Of a stretch of DNA of 64,000 nt, positions 33,818 to 42,674 are shown in pieces. The translations under genes were made by a program, and so were the position numbers. This DNA is from Bacillota bacterium (GTDB lineage: Bacteria > Bacillota > Clostridia > Christensenellales > CAG-138): assembly GCA_023400985.1 (NCBI GenBank), contig JAEXEN010000018.1, positions 71,251 to 135,250 of the forward strand. The letters are read 5' to 3'. Numbering within the stretch: position 1 is the stretch's first letter; the number at the start of each line of letters is the position of its first letter. Under the pieces are notes generated by a model, which ran no database searches, was not told where the DNA came from, and saw only the letters and a program-made list of their open reading frames with translations.

Positions 33818-35115
33818 TGAACACAGTGGGCGTAATATCGCTCGGCTGCTCCAAAAACCGCGTGGATACCGAATACCTGCTTTTCTACCTCGCGCAAGCG
33901 GGGTTTACGATCGTACAAAAGGCCGAAGACGCCGATATACTCATCGTCAATACCTGCGGTTTCATCACGCCCGCTAAGCAGGAATCCATCGATACCATAC
34001 TCGAAATGGCGCAGTACAAAACAAAAGGAAGCTGCTCGCTCCTCGTCGTGACGGGTTGTTTGAGCCAGCGCTATCCGAACGAGTTGAAGAAGGAGCTTCC
34101 CGAGGCAGATATGCTCTGGGGCGTCAAGGATTACCGCGCACTCGCGCAAAAACTCGCCGCGATGGCGGGGAAGGACGCATTCAATACCCGCGACTTCGCC
34201 TCGCGCATTCTGACGACGCCAGATTACAGCGCCTATCTTCGCATCGCCGACGGCTGCGACAATCTCTGCACCTATTGCGCGATACCGTTTATACGCGGCC
34301 CGAAGCGGAGCGTGCCGATGGACGATCTTCTCCGCGAGGCAAAAACGCTTGTAAGCAGCGGCGTCACAGAGCTTACCGCCATCGCGCAGGACACCTCCGC
34401 CTACGGCATCGACATCTACGGCAGGCCCATGCTCAAGGAACTTTTAAAGGAGCTCGCATCCGTGGAGGGTCTATCCTGGCTTCGCGTTCTCTATGCGTAC
34501 CCGAACACGGTGGATGAAGCCCTCGTGGATGAAATGCTGAAAAACGAAAAGATCGTTCCGTACCTCGATATTCCCATCCAGCACATCGCACAAAGCATGC
34601 TTACGGCTATGAACCGCCACGGTACGCGCAAGCATATCGAACGTATTTTAAAATACATCCGTTCCGCCTCGCCGGACTTCGTTTTGCGCACCACCGTGAT
34701 GGTGGGCTTTCCGGGGGAGACAGAGGACGATTTCAAGAAGCTCTACGACTTCATAGGCGCAAACCCGTTCGACAGGCTCGGCGCTTTCGTATTTTCGCCG
34801 GAGGACGGCACGTCCGCGGCGGAAATGCCCGCGCAGGTTGACGAAGAGACCGCGCAGGAAAGGCTCGACGCCATCATGAAGCTGCAAAGGGGGGTATCCC
34901 TCGAGCTTAACCAAAAGCGCGTCGGCAGGACCTATCGCGTTTTAACGGAAGAATTAAAAGGACAAACCGCCTCGGGCCGTTCCTACGCCGAAGCGCCGGA
35001 GGTGGACGGGTCCATTTCGTTCACGCGTTCGGGCACGCCGCTCAAAGAGGGCGAATTCACCCTCGTGCGCATCAAAAGCGCAGGCCATTACGATCTACAG
35101 GGAGAACAGGTATGA
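33814..35115 (+). CDS. rimO: Ribosomal protein S12 methylthiotransferase
   Basis: 433 residues with three parts: UPF0004 N-terminal domain with iron-sulfur ligands in LGCSKNRVD, NTCGF and VTGCLSQRY; radical-SAM core with CxxxCxxC in GCDNLCTYCAIPFIRG; and a C-terminal TRAM domain (GRTYRVLTEE to LVRIKSAGHYDLQGE). LGCSKNRVD and DTSAYGIDIYG separate RimO from MiaB, which also occurs in this window at 53859-55259. It attaches a methylthio group to Asp88 of ribosomal protein S12. It is coupled to ftsK upstream and pgsA downstream by four-base overlaps. Confidence 0.94.
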   Translation: MMNTVGVISLGCSKNRVDTEYLLFYLAQAGFTIVQKAEDADILIVNTCGFITPAKQESIDTILEMAQYKTKGSCSLLVVTGCLSQRYPNELKKELPEADMLWGVKDYRALAQKLAAMAGKDAFNTRDFASRILTTPDYSAYLRIADGCDNLCTYCAIPFIRGPKRSVPMDDLLREAKTLVSSGVTELTAIAQDTSAYGIDIYGRPMLKELLKELASVEGLSWLRVLYAYPNTVDEALVDEMLKNEKIVPYLDIPIQHIAQSMLTAMNRHGTRKHIERILKYIRSASPDFVLRTTVMVGFPGETEDDFKKLYDFIGANPFDRLGAFVFSPEDGTSAAEMPAQVDEETAQERLDAIMKLQRGVSLELNQKRVGRTYRVLTEELKGQTASGRSYAEAPEVDGSISFTRSGTPLKEGEFTLVRIKSAGHYDLQGEQV

Positions 35116-35651
35116 ATCTACCAAACAAACTTACCGTCCTTCGCATCCTTCTTGTACCCGTGTTCATCGCTTGCTTTTACATCGACGTTACATGGGAGCT
35201 TTACCTTGCGGCCGCCGTCTTTTTCCTTGCGTACATGACGGACATCCTCGACGGGCAGATCGCTCGAAAAAAGGAGATCGTAACCGATTTTGGGAAGCTC
35301 ATGGACCCCATTGCCGATAAGCTCCTCACATCGAGCGCGCTCATCATGCTTGTGGGCGAAAGCCTTCTTTCGCCGATACCGGCGTTCATCATCATCGCGC
35401 GGGAATTCATCATCAGCGGCTTCCGCCTCGTTTCCGCCGGAAACGGCAAGGTGATCGCGGCGAGCTGGCTCGGAAAAACCAAGACCATTACCCAATGTGT
35501 CGCCGTCATATTGATTCTTCTTGACGCGCCGATCGCGAACATCCTCGGTTTCTCCCTCGGGATGATCGTTATGTGGGTGTCGGTATTTTTCACCGTCTGG
35601 TCGGGCGCTGATTACATCATCAAAAACAAAGGAGCCGTAAACTTTCAATAA
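35112..35651 (+). CDS. pgsA: CDP-diacylglycerol--glycerol-3-phosphate 3-phosphatidyltransferase
   Basis: 179 residues, an integral membrane enzyme. It starts MNLPNKLTVLRILLVPVFI, the usual PgsA opening. The CDP-alcohol phosphotransferase motif D-G-x2-A-R-x8-G-x3-D-x3-D is present as DILDGQIARKKEIVTDFGKLMDPIADK. It makes phosphatidylglycerophosphate, the precursor of phosphatidylglycerol and cardiolipin. Its position between rimO and cinA and upstream of recA is conserved in Firmicutes. It overlaps both neighbours. Confidence 0.94.
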   Translation: MNLPNKLTVLRILLVPVFIACFYIDVTWELYLAAAVFFLAYMTDILDGQIARKKEIVTDFGKLMDPIADKLLTSSALIMLVGESLLSPIPAFIIIAREFIISGFRLVSAGNGKVIAASWLGKTKTITQCVAVILILLDAPIANILGFSLGMIVMWVSVFFTVWSGADYIIKNKGAVNFQ

Positions 35652-36880
35652 TGACAGCAGAAATCATTGCGGTAGGAACCGAACTCCTGATGGGGCAGAT
35701 CCTCAACACCAACGCGCAGTTCATCGCCCAAAGGCTTGCCACGGCGGGCGTGAACTGCTATTTTCAGACCGTCGTGGGAGATAATCCCGCACGCCTCAGC
35801 GACACGTTATCCCTCGCGCTGTCGCGCGCGGACATGGTGATCATAACGGGAGGCCTGGGACCGACCGGCGACGACCTCACGAAGGAGACCGCGGCGGCGC
35901 TTTTCAAAAAAGAGCTTCATTACGACGAGGAAAGCCTTACGGCCCTCAGGGATCGCTTTTTAAAAATGGGTCGGGAAATGACACCTAACAACCTGAAACA
36001 GGCGATGTTCCCTGAGGACTCCGTCATTTTAAAAAACGACAACGGCACCGCGCCCGGCTGCATCCTGGAGGAAAACGGCAAGGCGATCGCACTGTTGCCC
36101 GGGCCGCCGCGTGAAATGCAGCCCATGTTTGAGGAACAATTGCTCCCCTATATTGCGAAAAAGGGGGGGAGCATGCTTTACTCGCGCGTCGTCCGCATCT
36201 TCGGAGTCGGAGAATCGGCCGTGGAATACCGCCTAAAGGAGCTGATCGATCACCAAAAGAACCCCACCATAGCGCCTTACGCCCTTACGGGCGAGGTGAC
36301 GCTTCGCGTTACGGCCCGCTGCAAGTCCGAAGCGGAGGGAGAGCTGCTCGTCGCACCCGTGCTGGAAAAGATCAAGGCGGTCATCGGCGACGCGGTGTAT
36401 TCCACCCATAACGAAGCGCTGCACGAGGTCTGCGGCAAACTTTTGATAAAAAAGGGCCTCACGCTTTCTTTGGCGGAAAGCTGCACGGGAGGGTTGATCG
36501 CGTCGACTGTCGTTTCCATGCCCGGAAGCTCGGCGTTTTTTCTGGAGGGCGCCGTTACCTATTCCAATCCTGCCAAACAAAGGCGTTTAAACGTGAAGGA
36601 AGAAACGCTCGCGCGCTTCGGCGCGGTCAGCCGCGAAACGGCGCTCGAGATGGCGGAGGGCATGCGCTTGAGCTCCCATAGCGATATCGCGCTTTCCGTA
36701 ACGGGCCTCGCGGGGCCGGAAGGCGGCAACGCGGAGAAACCCGTCGGGCTTGTGTATATCGGCATAGCGGACACTTCGGGCGCAGATGCCCATGCGTTCC
36801 GTTTGAGCGGAGACCGTGAGCGCATACGGCAGCTTGCGGCGCTGAACGCGCTCGATATATTGCGCAGAAAAATAAAATAG
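35651..36880 (+). CDS. cinA: CinA family protein (nicotinamide-nucleotide amidase type)
   Basis: 409 residues. The N-terminal molybdopterin-binding-like (COG1058) domain has AEIIAVGTELLMGQILNTNAQ and TGGLGPTGDDLTKE. The C-terminal CinA amidase domain begins LSLAESCTGGLIASTVVSMPGSSAFF, continues with GAVSRETALEMAEG and VTGLAGPEGG, and its catalytic Ser is in AESCTGG. The enzyme hydrolyses NMN to nicotinate mononucleotide and may hydrolyse ADP-ribose. Its ATG overlaps the TAA of pgsA by one base. recA follows 55 bases later, from its own SOS-type promoter. Confidence 0.93.
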   Translation: MTAEIIAVGTELLMGQILNTNAQFIAQRLATAGVNCYFQTVVGDNPARLSDTLSLALSRADMVIITGGLGPTGDDLTKETAAALFKKELHYDEESLTALRDRFLKMGREMTPNNLKQAMFPEDSVILKNDNGTAPGCILEENGKAIALLPGPPREMQPMFEEQLLPYIAKKGGSMLYSRVVRIFGVGESAVEYRLKELIDHQKNPTIAPYALTGEVTLRVTARCKSEAEGELLVAPVLEKIKAVIGDAVYSTHNEALHEVCGKLLIKKGLTLSLAESCTGGLIASTVVSMPGSSAFFLEGAVTYSNPAKQRRLNVKEETLARFGAVSRETALEMAEGMRLSSHSDIALSVTGLAGPEGGNAEKPVGLVYIGIADTSGADAHAFRLSGDRERIRQLAALNALDILRRKIK

Positions 36881-36892
36881 ATGCAAATAACC

Positions 36893-36909
36893 CGAACAAA
36901 TGTTATAAT
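36893..36909 (+). promoter_or_regulatory. LexA (SOS) box overlapping the recA -10 element
   Basis: CGAACAAATGTTAT (36893-36906) matches the Bacillus-type SOS box CGAACRNRYGTTYG except for the last two bases. TATAAT (36904-36909) overlaps its right half, so bound LexA would block RNA polymerase. Confidence 0.75.
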
Positions 36910-36935
36910 AAATTAATCTGCAAGAGGGATGGTGT

Positions 36936-37982
36936 ATGGACCGCATGGTGGGGAAGGAAAAAGCATTGGAAATGGCTTTGAGCCAGATCGAAAAACAGTT
37001 TGGCAAGGGCACCGTGATGAAGCTGGGCGACGCCGCCTCCAAAATATCCGTTTCCACGATACCCTCAGGGTGTTTGGAGCTCGACATCGCGCTTGGCGTA
37101 GGCGGTATTCCGCGCGGCAGGATCATTGAGATCTACGGGCCGGAATCCTCCGGTAAAACCACCATGGCGCTGCATGTGATCGCCGAATCGCAAAAGCTCG
37201 GCGGCACGGCCGCCTTTATCGACGCAGAGCACGCGCTCGACCCGGTCTACGCCAAAAACCTCGGCGTGAATGTGGATGAGCTTTACGTTTCCCAGCCTGA
37301 TAACGGCGAGCAGGCGCTCGAGATCACCGAGGCGCTTGTGCGAAGCGGCGCGATCGACATCGTGGTCATCGACTCCGTGGCGGCGCTCGTTCCCAAGGCC
37401 GAGATCGAAGGCGATATGGGCGACTCGCATGTCGGGTTGCAGGCAAGGCTCATGTCGCAGGCACTCAGAAAGCTCGCGGGCGTGATCAGCAAATCCAACA
37501 CCATCGTTATTTTCATCAATCAGCTGCGCGAGAAAGTGGGCGTCATGTTCGGCAACCCGGAGGTAACCACCGGCGGCAAGGCGCTCAAATTTTACGCCTC
37601 CATTCGCCTCGACGTCCGCAAGATCGACACGCTCAAAAACGGCAATGAGGCCTACGGCAACCGCACGCGTATCAAGGTCGTCAAAAACAAGGTCGCGCCG
37701 CCGTTCAAAACCGCCGAATTCGATATCATTTACGGCGAAGGCATTTCCAAAGAGGGCTCCATCCTCGATATGGCAGCCGCACGCAAGATCATCCAAAAGA
37801 CGGGCGCGTGGTATTCCTACGGCGATCTCCGCATCGGCCAGGGCCGCGATAACGCGCGCCTTTTCCTGAAAGACAATAAGGAACTTTGCGCCGAGATCGA
37901 AGGTAAGATCCGCGCGGAGCTTGCCAGTATCGAACTCCCGCAGGAGGCCGAAAACGACGACGCCGAGCCCTACGACGAATGA
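36936..37982 (+). CDS. recA: Recombinase A
   Basis: 348 residues, normal length, without intein. Features are the N-terminal helix, KLGDAASKISVSTIPSGCLELDIALG, Walker A GPESSGKTTMALH, the catalytic Glu region AAFIDAEHALDP, loop L1 (VDSVAALVPKAEIEGDMGDSHVG), loop L2 (NQLREKVGVMFGNPEVTTGG) and an acidic C-terminus (EAENDDAEPYDE). It forms filaments on single-stranded DNA, drives strand exchange and stimulates LexA self-cleavage; lexA is also in the window at 44818-45432. The GTG-ATG region is unambiguous: the GAGGG ribosome site is seven bases upstream of ATG. Confidence 0.97.
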   Translation: MDRMVGKEKALEMALSQIEKQFGKGTVMKLGDAASKISVSTIPSGCLELDIALGVGGIPRGRIIEIYGPESSGKTTMALHVIAESQKLGGTAAFIDAEHALDPVYAKNLGVNVDELYVSQPDNGEQALEITEALVRSGAIDIVVIDSVAALVPKAEIEGDMGDSHVGLQARLMSQALRKLAGVISKSNTIVIFINQLREKVGVMFGNPEVTTGGKALKFYASIRLDVRKIDTLKNGNEAYGNRTRIKVVKNKVAPPFKTAEFDIIYGEGISKEGSILDMAAARKIIQKTGAWYSYGDLRIGQGRDNARLFLKDNKELCAEIEGKIRAELASIELPQEAENDDAEPYDE

Positions 37983-38013
37983 TTTTATAAAAAACACAAA
38001 AGATTTACAATCA

Positions 38014-38045
38014 GGACGCCGCAATTTCGGCGTCCTTGACTTTTA
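38014..38045 (+). terminator. Terminator after recA
   Basis: GGACGCCG/CGGCGTCC stem, six-base loop, interrupted T-tract (TTGACTTTT). The rest of the 219-base gap before rny is AT-rich; I see no other clear site in it. Confidence 0.75.
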
Positions 38046-38201
38046 TTTTCAAAGGGTTTACAATAATTTAGAGTTATTGTGCCGGTATGTAATTTCGTAA
38101 ATAGGCGTGTTTTGTTCGTGTTTTATTTATGAAACTGTATCTGTGCATACGGATGCCTATTTCGGATACATTTTTTATATTTTTTGGAGGTGCTCTATTC
38201 G

Positions 38202-39746
38202 GTGATTGACATCATAATCCCCGTCGTTGTCGGGGTGGTTGCCCTTGGGTTGGGCATAGCAGGCGGGTACTATTACAGAAGGAACATCGCGGAAGCTAAG
38301 GTTGCAAAGGCGGAAGATGCCGTCAGAAAAATGATCGACGACGCGCAGAAGAAAGCCGAAACCATCAAAAAGGAAACCGTACTGGAAGCGAAAGAAGAAG
38401 TATACCGCATCAAAAGCGAAAGCGAAAGGGAGCTACGGGACAGGCGTACGGAGCTCCAGCGCACGGAACGCAGGCTTTTACAGCGCGAGGAAACGCTCGA
38501 TAAAAAGTTCGACGGTATCGAGCAGCGCGAGGAAGCTCTCAACAAAAAGCAAAAAGACGTAGAAAATATGGAAGCTTCTATTCAGGAGCTTCACGACAAG
38601 CAGCTGAAAGAACTTGAAACCATCTCCGGATTGTCCATGGATGAAGCAAAATCCATTCTGCTGAACAATGTGGAACGCGAAGCGCGTCACGACGCGGCCG
38701 TAATGCTTCGCGAAATCGAAGCGAAAACCAAGGAAGAGGCCGATAAGAAGGCCCGCAACATCATTTCTCTCGCGGTGCAACGCGTTGCGGCCGATCACGT
38801 TGCGGAAACCACTGTTTCCGTCGTGCCTCTGCCCAACGATGAAATGAAAGGCCGCATCATCGGCCGAGAGGGCCGCAACATCCGCACGCTTGAAACCGCC
38901 ACGGGCGTCGATCTCATCATCGACGATACGCCGGAAGCGGTTATTCTTTCGGGCTTCGATCCGGTGCGCCGCGAGGTCGCCCGCATCGCGCTTGAAAAGC
39001 TTATTCTCGACGGGCGTATCCATCCTGCCCGCATCGAGGAAATGGTGGAAAAGGCAAAAAAAGAAGTCGATACGCAGATACGTGAGGCAGGCGAACAGGC
39101 CGTATTCGAAGTAGGCGTACATGGGCTGCATCACGAGCTTGTAAGGCTTCTGGGCCGTCTCAAATACCGCACTAGCTATGGCCAGAACGTGCTTAAACAT
39201 TCCGTCGAGGTGGCGCATCTCGCGGGCATCATGGCCGCGGAGCTCGGCGCAAACATAACGCTTGCCAAGCGTGCGGGACTTTTGCACGACATCGGCAAGG
39301 CAGTCGACCACGAGGTGGAAGGCCCGCATGTACAGATCGGCGCGGACCTCGCCAAGAAATACCGTGAAAACAACCAGATCGTCAACGCCATCATGGCGCA
39401 CCACGGCGACGTGGAGCCCACCTCCATCGAGGCCGTGCTCGTACAGGCCGCAGACGCAATTTCGGCCGCTCGGCCGGGCGCACGCCGTGAGACGCTCGAA
39501 AACTACATCAAGCGCCTTGACAAGCTCGAGGAGATCGCAAACTCCTTCGAGGGCGTGGATAAATCCTTTGCAATCCAAGCCGGCCGCGAGGTGCGCATCC
39601 TTGTAAAACCCGAAAACGTGAACGACGCGGATACCATCATCATGGCGAAAGAGATCGTGAAGCGCATAGAGTCCGAGCTCGAGTACCCGGGCCAGATCAA
39701 GGTCAACGTTATCCGCGAAACACGCGCTGTAGAATTCGCAAAATAA
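38202..39746 (+). CDS. rny: Ribonuclease Y
   Basis: 514 residues from the GTG at 38202, which has GGAGGTG nine bases upstream; the TTG at 38184 overlaps that ribosome site. The order of parts is one N-terminal membrane helix (IIIPVVVGVVALGLGIAGGYYY), a long charged coiled coil (residues about 30-195), a KH domain with GRIIGREGRNIRTLE, and an HD domain with LLHDIGKAVDHE and HHGDVEP. RNase Y is the membrane-anchored endonuclease that starts mRNA decay in Firmicutes. It follows recA as in Bacillus and Clostridium. Confidence 0.96.
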   Translation: MIDIIIPVVVGVVALGLGIAGGYYYRRNIAEAKVAKAEDAVRKMIDDAQKKAETIKKETVLEAKEEVYRIKSESERELRDRRTELQRTERRLLQREETLDKKFDGIEQREEALNKKQKDVENMEASIQELHDKQLKELETISGLSMDEAKSILLNNVEREARHDAAVMLREIEAKTKEEADKKARNIISLAVQRVAADHVAETTVSVVPLPNDEMKGRIIGREGRNIRTLETATGVDLIIDDTPEAVILSGFDPVRREVARIALEKLILDGRIHPARIEEMVEKAKKEVDTQIREAGEQAVFEVGVHGLHHELVRLLGRLKYRTSYGQNVLKHSVEVAHLAGIMAAELGANITLAKRAGLLHDIGKAVDHEVEGPHVQIGADLAKKYRENNQIVNAIMAHHGDVEPTSIEAVLVQAADAISAARPGARRETLENYIKRLDKLEEIANSFEGVDKSFAIQAGREVRILVKPENVNDADTIIMAKEIVKRIESELEYPGQIKVNVIRETRAVEFAK

Positions 39747-39762
39747 GGCGTTGCTACTTATC

Positions 39763-39800
39763 TAAAAAAAGGATATGCTTGAAAAAGCGTATCCTTTTTA
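39763..39800 (+). terminator. Terminator after rny
   Basis: AAAAAGGATATGCTT pairs with AGCGTATCCTTTTT (one mismatch) around a GAAAA loop. Confidence 0.85.
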
Positions 39801-39823
39801 ATTATCAGGAAAGAGGCATATCC

Positions 39824-40756
39824 ATGGAAAACCGTATTCCCGTTGCCGACGCGCACTGCGATTTTCTTTATTATATGGCGCATAACGATTTTTGCCTGCA
39901 ATCGCTTAAAGGAAACCAATCGCTGAGCCTAGAGCGCATGGAGCAGGGCAATGTAAAGCTGCAGTTCTTCGCGGCGTGGGTGGACCCCGCGGGACGTCTT
40001 TCCTGCTTGCAGCAGGCCCTCGACCTTTTTGACGCTTACTGGCGGATGCTCGATGAAAACGAATGCCTCATACCTTTTTCAAAGGATTTCTCCCCGGAAA
40101 GCGGCAAAATTGCCACCGTATTGACGGTAGAAGGTGGCGAGGCCATTCACGGAAGGCTCGAAAACCTGCGGCTTTTCCACAGGCTCGGCGTACGCGCCAT
40201 GACGCTTACATGGAACGCAACCAACGAGCTTGCTTCGCCCGCCATGCGGCGCGGCAGGAAGGGGCTTACTGAGCTTGGGAGAAAGGTGGTGGGGGAGATG
40301 TGCCGCATCGGCATTGCGCCCGATGTGGCGCATTTGAACGATGCTGGCATCGACGAGGTGCTGGAGCTTGCCACCGTTCCCATTTTCGCCTCGCATTCCA
40401 ACGCCCGCGCCGTCTGCCCGCATCCGCGCTCGCTCTTAGACGAGCATATCCGTGCCATCGCAAAGCAAAACGGCATTATCTGCGTAAACTTTTACCCGCC
40501 GCAGCTCACGGAAAAAAAGCCCGCATCCATTGAAGACATCGTAAAGCATATAACGCATATAGCGGGCATTGCGGGAATCGACGCCGTAGGGCTCGGCTCG
40601 GATTTCGACGGTATGAGCGACTATCCGCACGATATGAAGCACAGCGGCTACTTCCCGAAGCTCTTCGACGCGCTCATGCGAGAGGGCTTTTCGGAAAGAG
40701 ACATACAAAAGATCGCCTATGAGAATTTACGGAATTACATCGCAAAGTTTTGCTGA
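39824..40756 (+). CDS. Membrane dipeptidase-like protein (peptidase family M19)
   Basis: 310 residues from the ATG at 39824, with AGGAAAGAGG upstream; a longer frame would start inside the rny terminator. The renal-dipeptidase motifs are in order: DAHCDF (first metal-binding H-x-D), VEGGEAI (bridging Glu), GVRAMTLTWNATNELASPA, DVAHLNDAG (His), FASHSNARAVCPHPRSL (His and Arg) and GLGSDFDG (catalytic-site Asp). The enzymes are binuclear zinc dipeptidases acting on dipeptides, including those with D-residues. The usual DVSH is DVAH here. It has a bacterial cytoplasmic form without signal peptide. Confidence 0.9.
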   Translation: MENRIPVADAHCDFLYYMAHNDFCLQSLKGNQSLSLERMEQGNVKLQFFAAWVDPAGRLSCLQQALDLFDAYWRMLDENECLIPFSKDFSPESGKIATVLTVEGGEAIHGRLENLRLFHRLGVRAMTLTWNATNELASPAMRRGRKGLTELGRKVVGEMCRIGIAPDVAHLNDAGIDEVLELATVPIFASHSNARAVCPHPRSLLDEHIRAIAKQNGIICVNFYPPQLTEKKPASIEDIVKHITHIAGIAGIDAVGLGSDFDGMSDYPHDMKHSGYFPKLFDALMREGFSERDIQKIAYENLRNYIAKFC

Positions 40757-40770
40757 ATAACGGAGAAAAC

Positions 40771-41460
40771 ATGAATTATACGCTTGCTGTTTTTGATATG
40801 GACGGAACGATACTGGATACGCTCGAAGACCTTGCGGCAAGCCTGAATTTTGCATTAAAAGGGGAAGGTTTTCCAACGAGAACTTTAGACGAGGTGCGCA
40901 ACTTTGTCGGGAATGGGGTGCGAAAGCTGGTTGAACGCGGTGTTCCCGGCACAGCTTCCGCCGCTGAAATCGACGAGGTCTACGCGGCATTCATAGTGCA
41001 TTACAAGGAGCATTGCGCCGACAGTACAAGGCCGTACGACGGCATACTTTCGTTGTTGAAGCAACTCAAAAAGGCAGGCTGCAAGACCGCCGTCGTTTCC
41101 AATAAGGCGGACTTCGCCGTTAAAGAATTGTGTGTACGGTATTTTGACGGGCTGTTCGACGCAGCCGTCGGAGAACGGCCCGGCGTAAAAAAGAAGCCGG
41201 CGCCCGATTCCGTAAACGAGGTATTGCGACTTTTATCTAAAGATAAGGCGGATACCGTATATATCGGAGATTCGGAGGTCGACATCGAAACGGCGGATAA
41301 TGCGGGACTTTCCTGTATTTCGATAGACTGGGGCTTCCGCGACCGTGGCTTTTTAATTGCGCACGGCGCAAAATTCATCGTCTCCGCGCCGGAGGAGCTG
41401 GCACGGATGGTAAAAGGGCCGGAAGAGCTAAAGACGAAAACAGGAAAGTATAAAGTATAA
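40771..41460 (+). CDS. HAD-superfamily phosphatase, phosphoglycolate phosphatase-like
   Basis: 229 residues from the ATG at 40771, with GGAGAAAAC ahead; in-frame ATG at 40750 would overlap the preceding gene. HAD motifs are I FDMDGTILDTLED, II VVSNKAD, III KKPAPDSV and IV YIGDSEVDIETA. The alpha-helical cap between motifs I and II places it in subfamily IA with Gph/PpaX. Substrates such as phosphoglycolate or pyrophosphate are possible; sequence alone cannot choose. It lies 14 bases after the dipeptidase gene and is probably co-transcribed. Confidence 0.85.
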   Translation: MNYTLAVFDMDGTILDTLEDLAASLNFALKGEGFPTRTLDEVRNFVGNGVRKLVERGVPGTASAAEIDEVYAAFIVHYKEHCADSTRPYDGILSLLKQLKKAGCKTAVVSNKADFAVKELCVRYFDGLFDAAVGERPGVKKKPAPDSVNEVLRLLSKDKADTVYIGDSEVDIETADNAGLSCISIDWGFRDRGFLIAHGAKFIVSAPEELARMVKGPEELKTKTGKYKV

Positions 41461-41488
41461 AGGCGTCCACATACGTGAACGCCTTTTT
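41459..41488 (+). terminator. Terminator after the HAD phosphatase gene
   Basis: AGGCGTCCAC/GTGAACGCCT stem (small internal mismatch), ATAC loop, TTTTT. Confidence 0.8.
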
Positions 41489-41563
41489 CTCTGGAATTAT
41501 GTTGCAAATAAAATTTCGCCGTTCAGTCTATAATACTTGTCGGCTTTACATAATGCACATAAT

Positions 41564-42328
41564 CTACGTTAAGGCATAAATCGTAAATTCCCCGGGTATT
41601 TTCTCATTATCCCAGTTGGGATGTTCATTGAACTCCCGTATATTGAATCCTGCATGAATGACTGAATTCAGAATCTCACTCAGAGTATAAAACCGTAGAG
41701 AACAATCAGGAAAATCAACTTGGTCTTGCTGTGGGAAATAATTCTTATATGCCACATCTCCATCGTGAATATCACTGTCGAAGTAATTTCCGCCTGTTAC
41801 TGCCGCATTTTTGCCTGGTATGCCTGCTGCAATGATTTTTCGGAATGGGTGAAAATCGCTTAAAATCAACTTTCCTCCCGGTTTGAGGATGCTATATAAA
41901 AGGTATGAAAACCGATCGATGTCATGAAAATAATGTAATATTCCACCTTCAAGATAAGCAATATCAAATAAGTTTCCGAATCGACTCAGATCAACATCAT
42001 AAAAATCGCAAAGTTCAAAATTTATAGAAACTTCTGCACAACTCGCCAGTTCTAATGCATATCTTTTATTTTCTATTGAGATATCAAAAACTGTAACATC
42101 CGCGCCCAGAACTGCAAGCGGCACAGCTATTCTTCCATTTGAACCGCATACATTAGCGATTTTCAATCCTTGTATGTTTTCAAAATATTTCTGATGGAAT
42201 CTTAAGCGTGCTTTCGGGTCATTTTTAATTTGCACCGCTTTTTCTTTTGGCGTACCATAATTCATATTCCAAAATTCATACGCGCGATATTCCCAAGCTT
42301 TTTTGTTTTTAAGCGAAATGTTGTCCAT
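41564..42328 (-). CDS. Class I SAM-dependent methyltransferase
   Basis: 254 residues. Motif I is IANVCGSNGRIAVPLAVLGADVTVFDIS (Cys-Gly-Ser-Asn-Gly replaces the more usual G-x-G-x-G), motif II region FELCDFYDVD, motif IV FDIAYLEGGILHYFHD, and post-motif LLYSILKPGGKLILSDFHPF. This matches small-molecule methyltransferases of the Methyltransf_11/25 type. The substrate is unknown. Codon and base use is clearly AT-rich compared with the neighbours, and it sits between a housekeeping gene and tRNA-Trp, which suggests recent acquisition. It has its own promoter. Confidence 0.83.
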   Translation of the reverse strand: MDNISLKNKKAWEYRAYEFWNMNYGTPKEKAVQIKNDPKARLRFHQKYFENIQGLKIANVCGSNGRIAVPLAVLGADVTVFDISIENKRYALELASCAEVSINFELCDFYDVDLSRFGNLFDIAYLEGGILHYFHDIDRFSYLLYSILKPGGKLILSDFHPFRKIIAAGIPGKNAAVTGGNYFDSDIHDGDVAYKNYFPQQDQVDFPDCSLRFYTLSEILNSVIHAGFNIREFNEHPNWDNEKIPGEFTIYALT

Positions 42329-42385
42329 GACAATTTTCCTGTCTTATAAATAATCCGCAGTCCAAAACGGACTGACGTATTTCTG

Positions 42386-42414
42386 ATTATCTGAGTTTTG
42401 AAACAATCTTTCAA
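42386..42414 (-). promoter_or_regulatory. Promoter of the methyltransferase gene
   Basis: Minus strand: -35 TTGAAA (42414-42409), 17-base spacer, -10 GATAAT (42391-42386). A small CAGTCC/GGACTG hairpin lies in the leader near 42358-42374. Confidence 0.55.
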
Positions 42415-42443
42415 TCCATATTATCACATTTTTTTACATAAGA

Positions 42444-42483
42444 AAAGGCATACCTTCCCCTTGGTGGAAGGTATGCCTTTTTG
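42444..42483. terminator. Bidirectional terminator next to tRNA-Trp
   Basis: AAAGGCATACCTTCC/GGAAGGTATGCCTTT stem (one base skip), T-runs on both strands. It begins directly after the CCA end of tRNA-Trp. Confidence 0.85.
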
Positions 42484-42555
42484 GCAGGGGCAGAAGGACT
42501 CGAACCCTCAAGAACGGTTTTGGAGACCGCTATGTTACCATTACATCATGCCCCT
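42482..42555 (-). tRNA. tRNA-Trp (anticodon CCA)
   Basis: Cloverleaf on the minus strand: acceptor AGGGGCA/TGCCCCT, anticodon loop CTCCAAA giving CCA, T-arm GGGTTCGAGTCC, discriminator G and an encoded CCA end. Confidence 0.95.
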
Positions 42556-42573
42556 AAATTTTGCAACGATGGT

Positions 42574-42603
42574 ATTATAGCATTTCCGCTTTACCGGTGT
42601 CAA
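42574..42603 (-). promoter_or_regulatory. Promoter of tRNA-Trp
   Basis: Minus strand: -35 TTGACA (42603-42598), 18-base spacer ending TGC, -10 TATAAT (42579-42574); both hexamers are consensus. Confidence 0.8.
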
Positions 42604-42637
42604 TCGAAGAATCCGCTTTCAGGGAGTATGCGCCAGA

Positions 42638-42646
42638 TGCTATAAT
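42638..42646 (+). promoter_or_regulatory. Extended -10 promoter for rnhA
   Basis: TGCTATAAT (-10 at 42641-42646), with a weak TTTCAG 18 bases upstream; 29 bases before the GTG start. Confidence 0.6.
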
Positions 42647-42674
42647 AGAAGCAGAAAATGTGGGGGATTGTATT

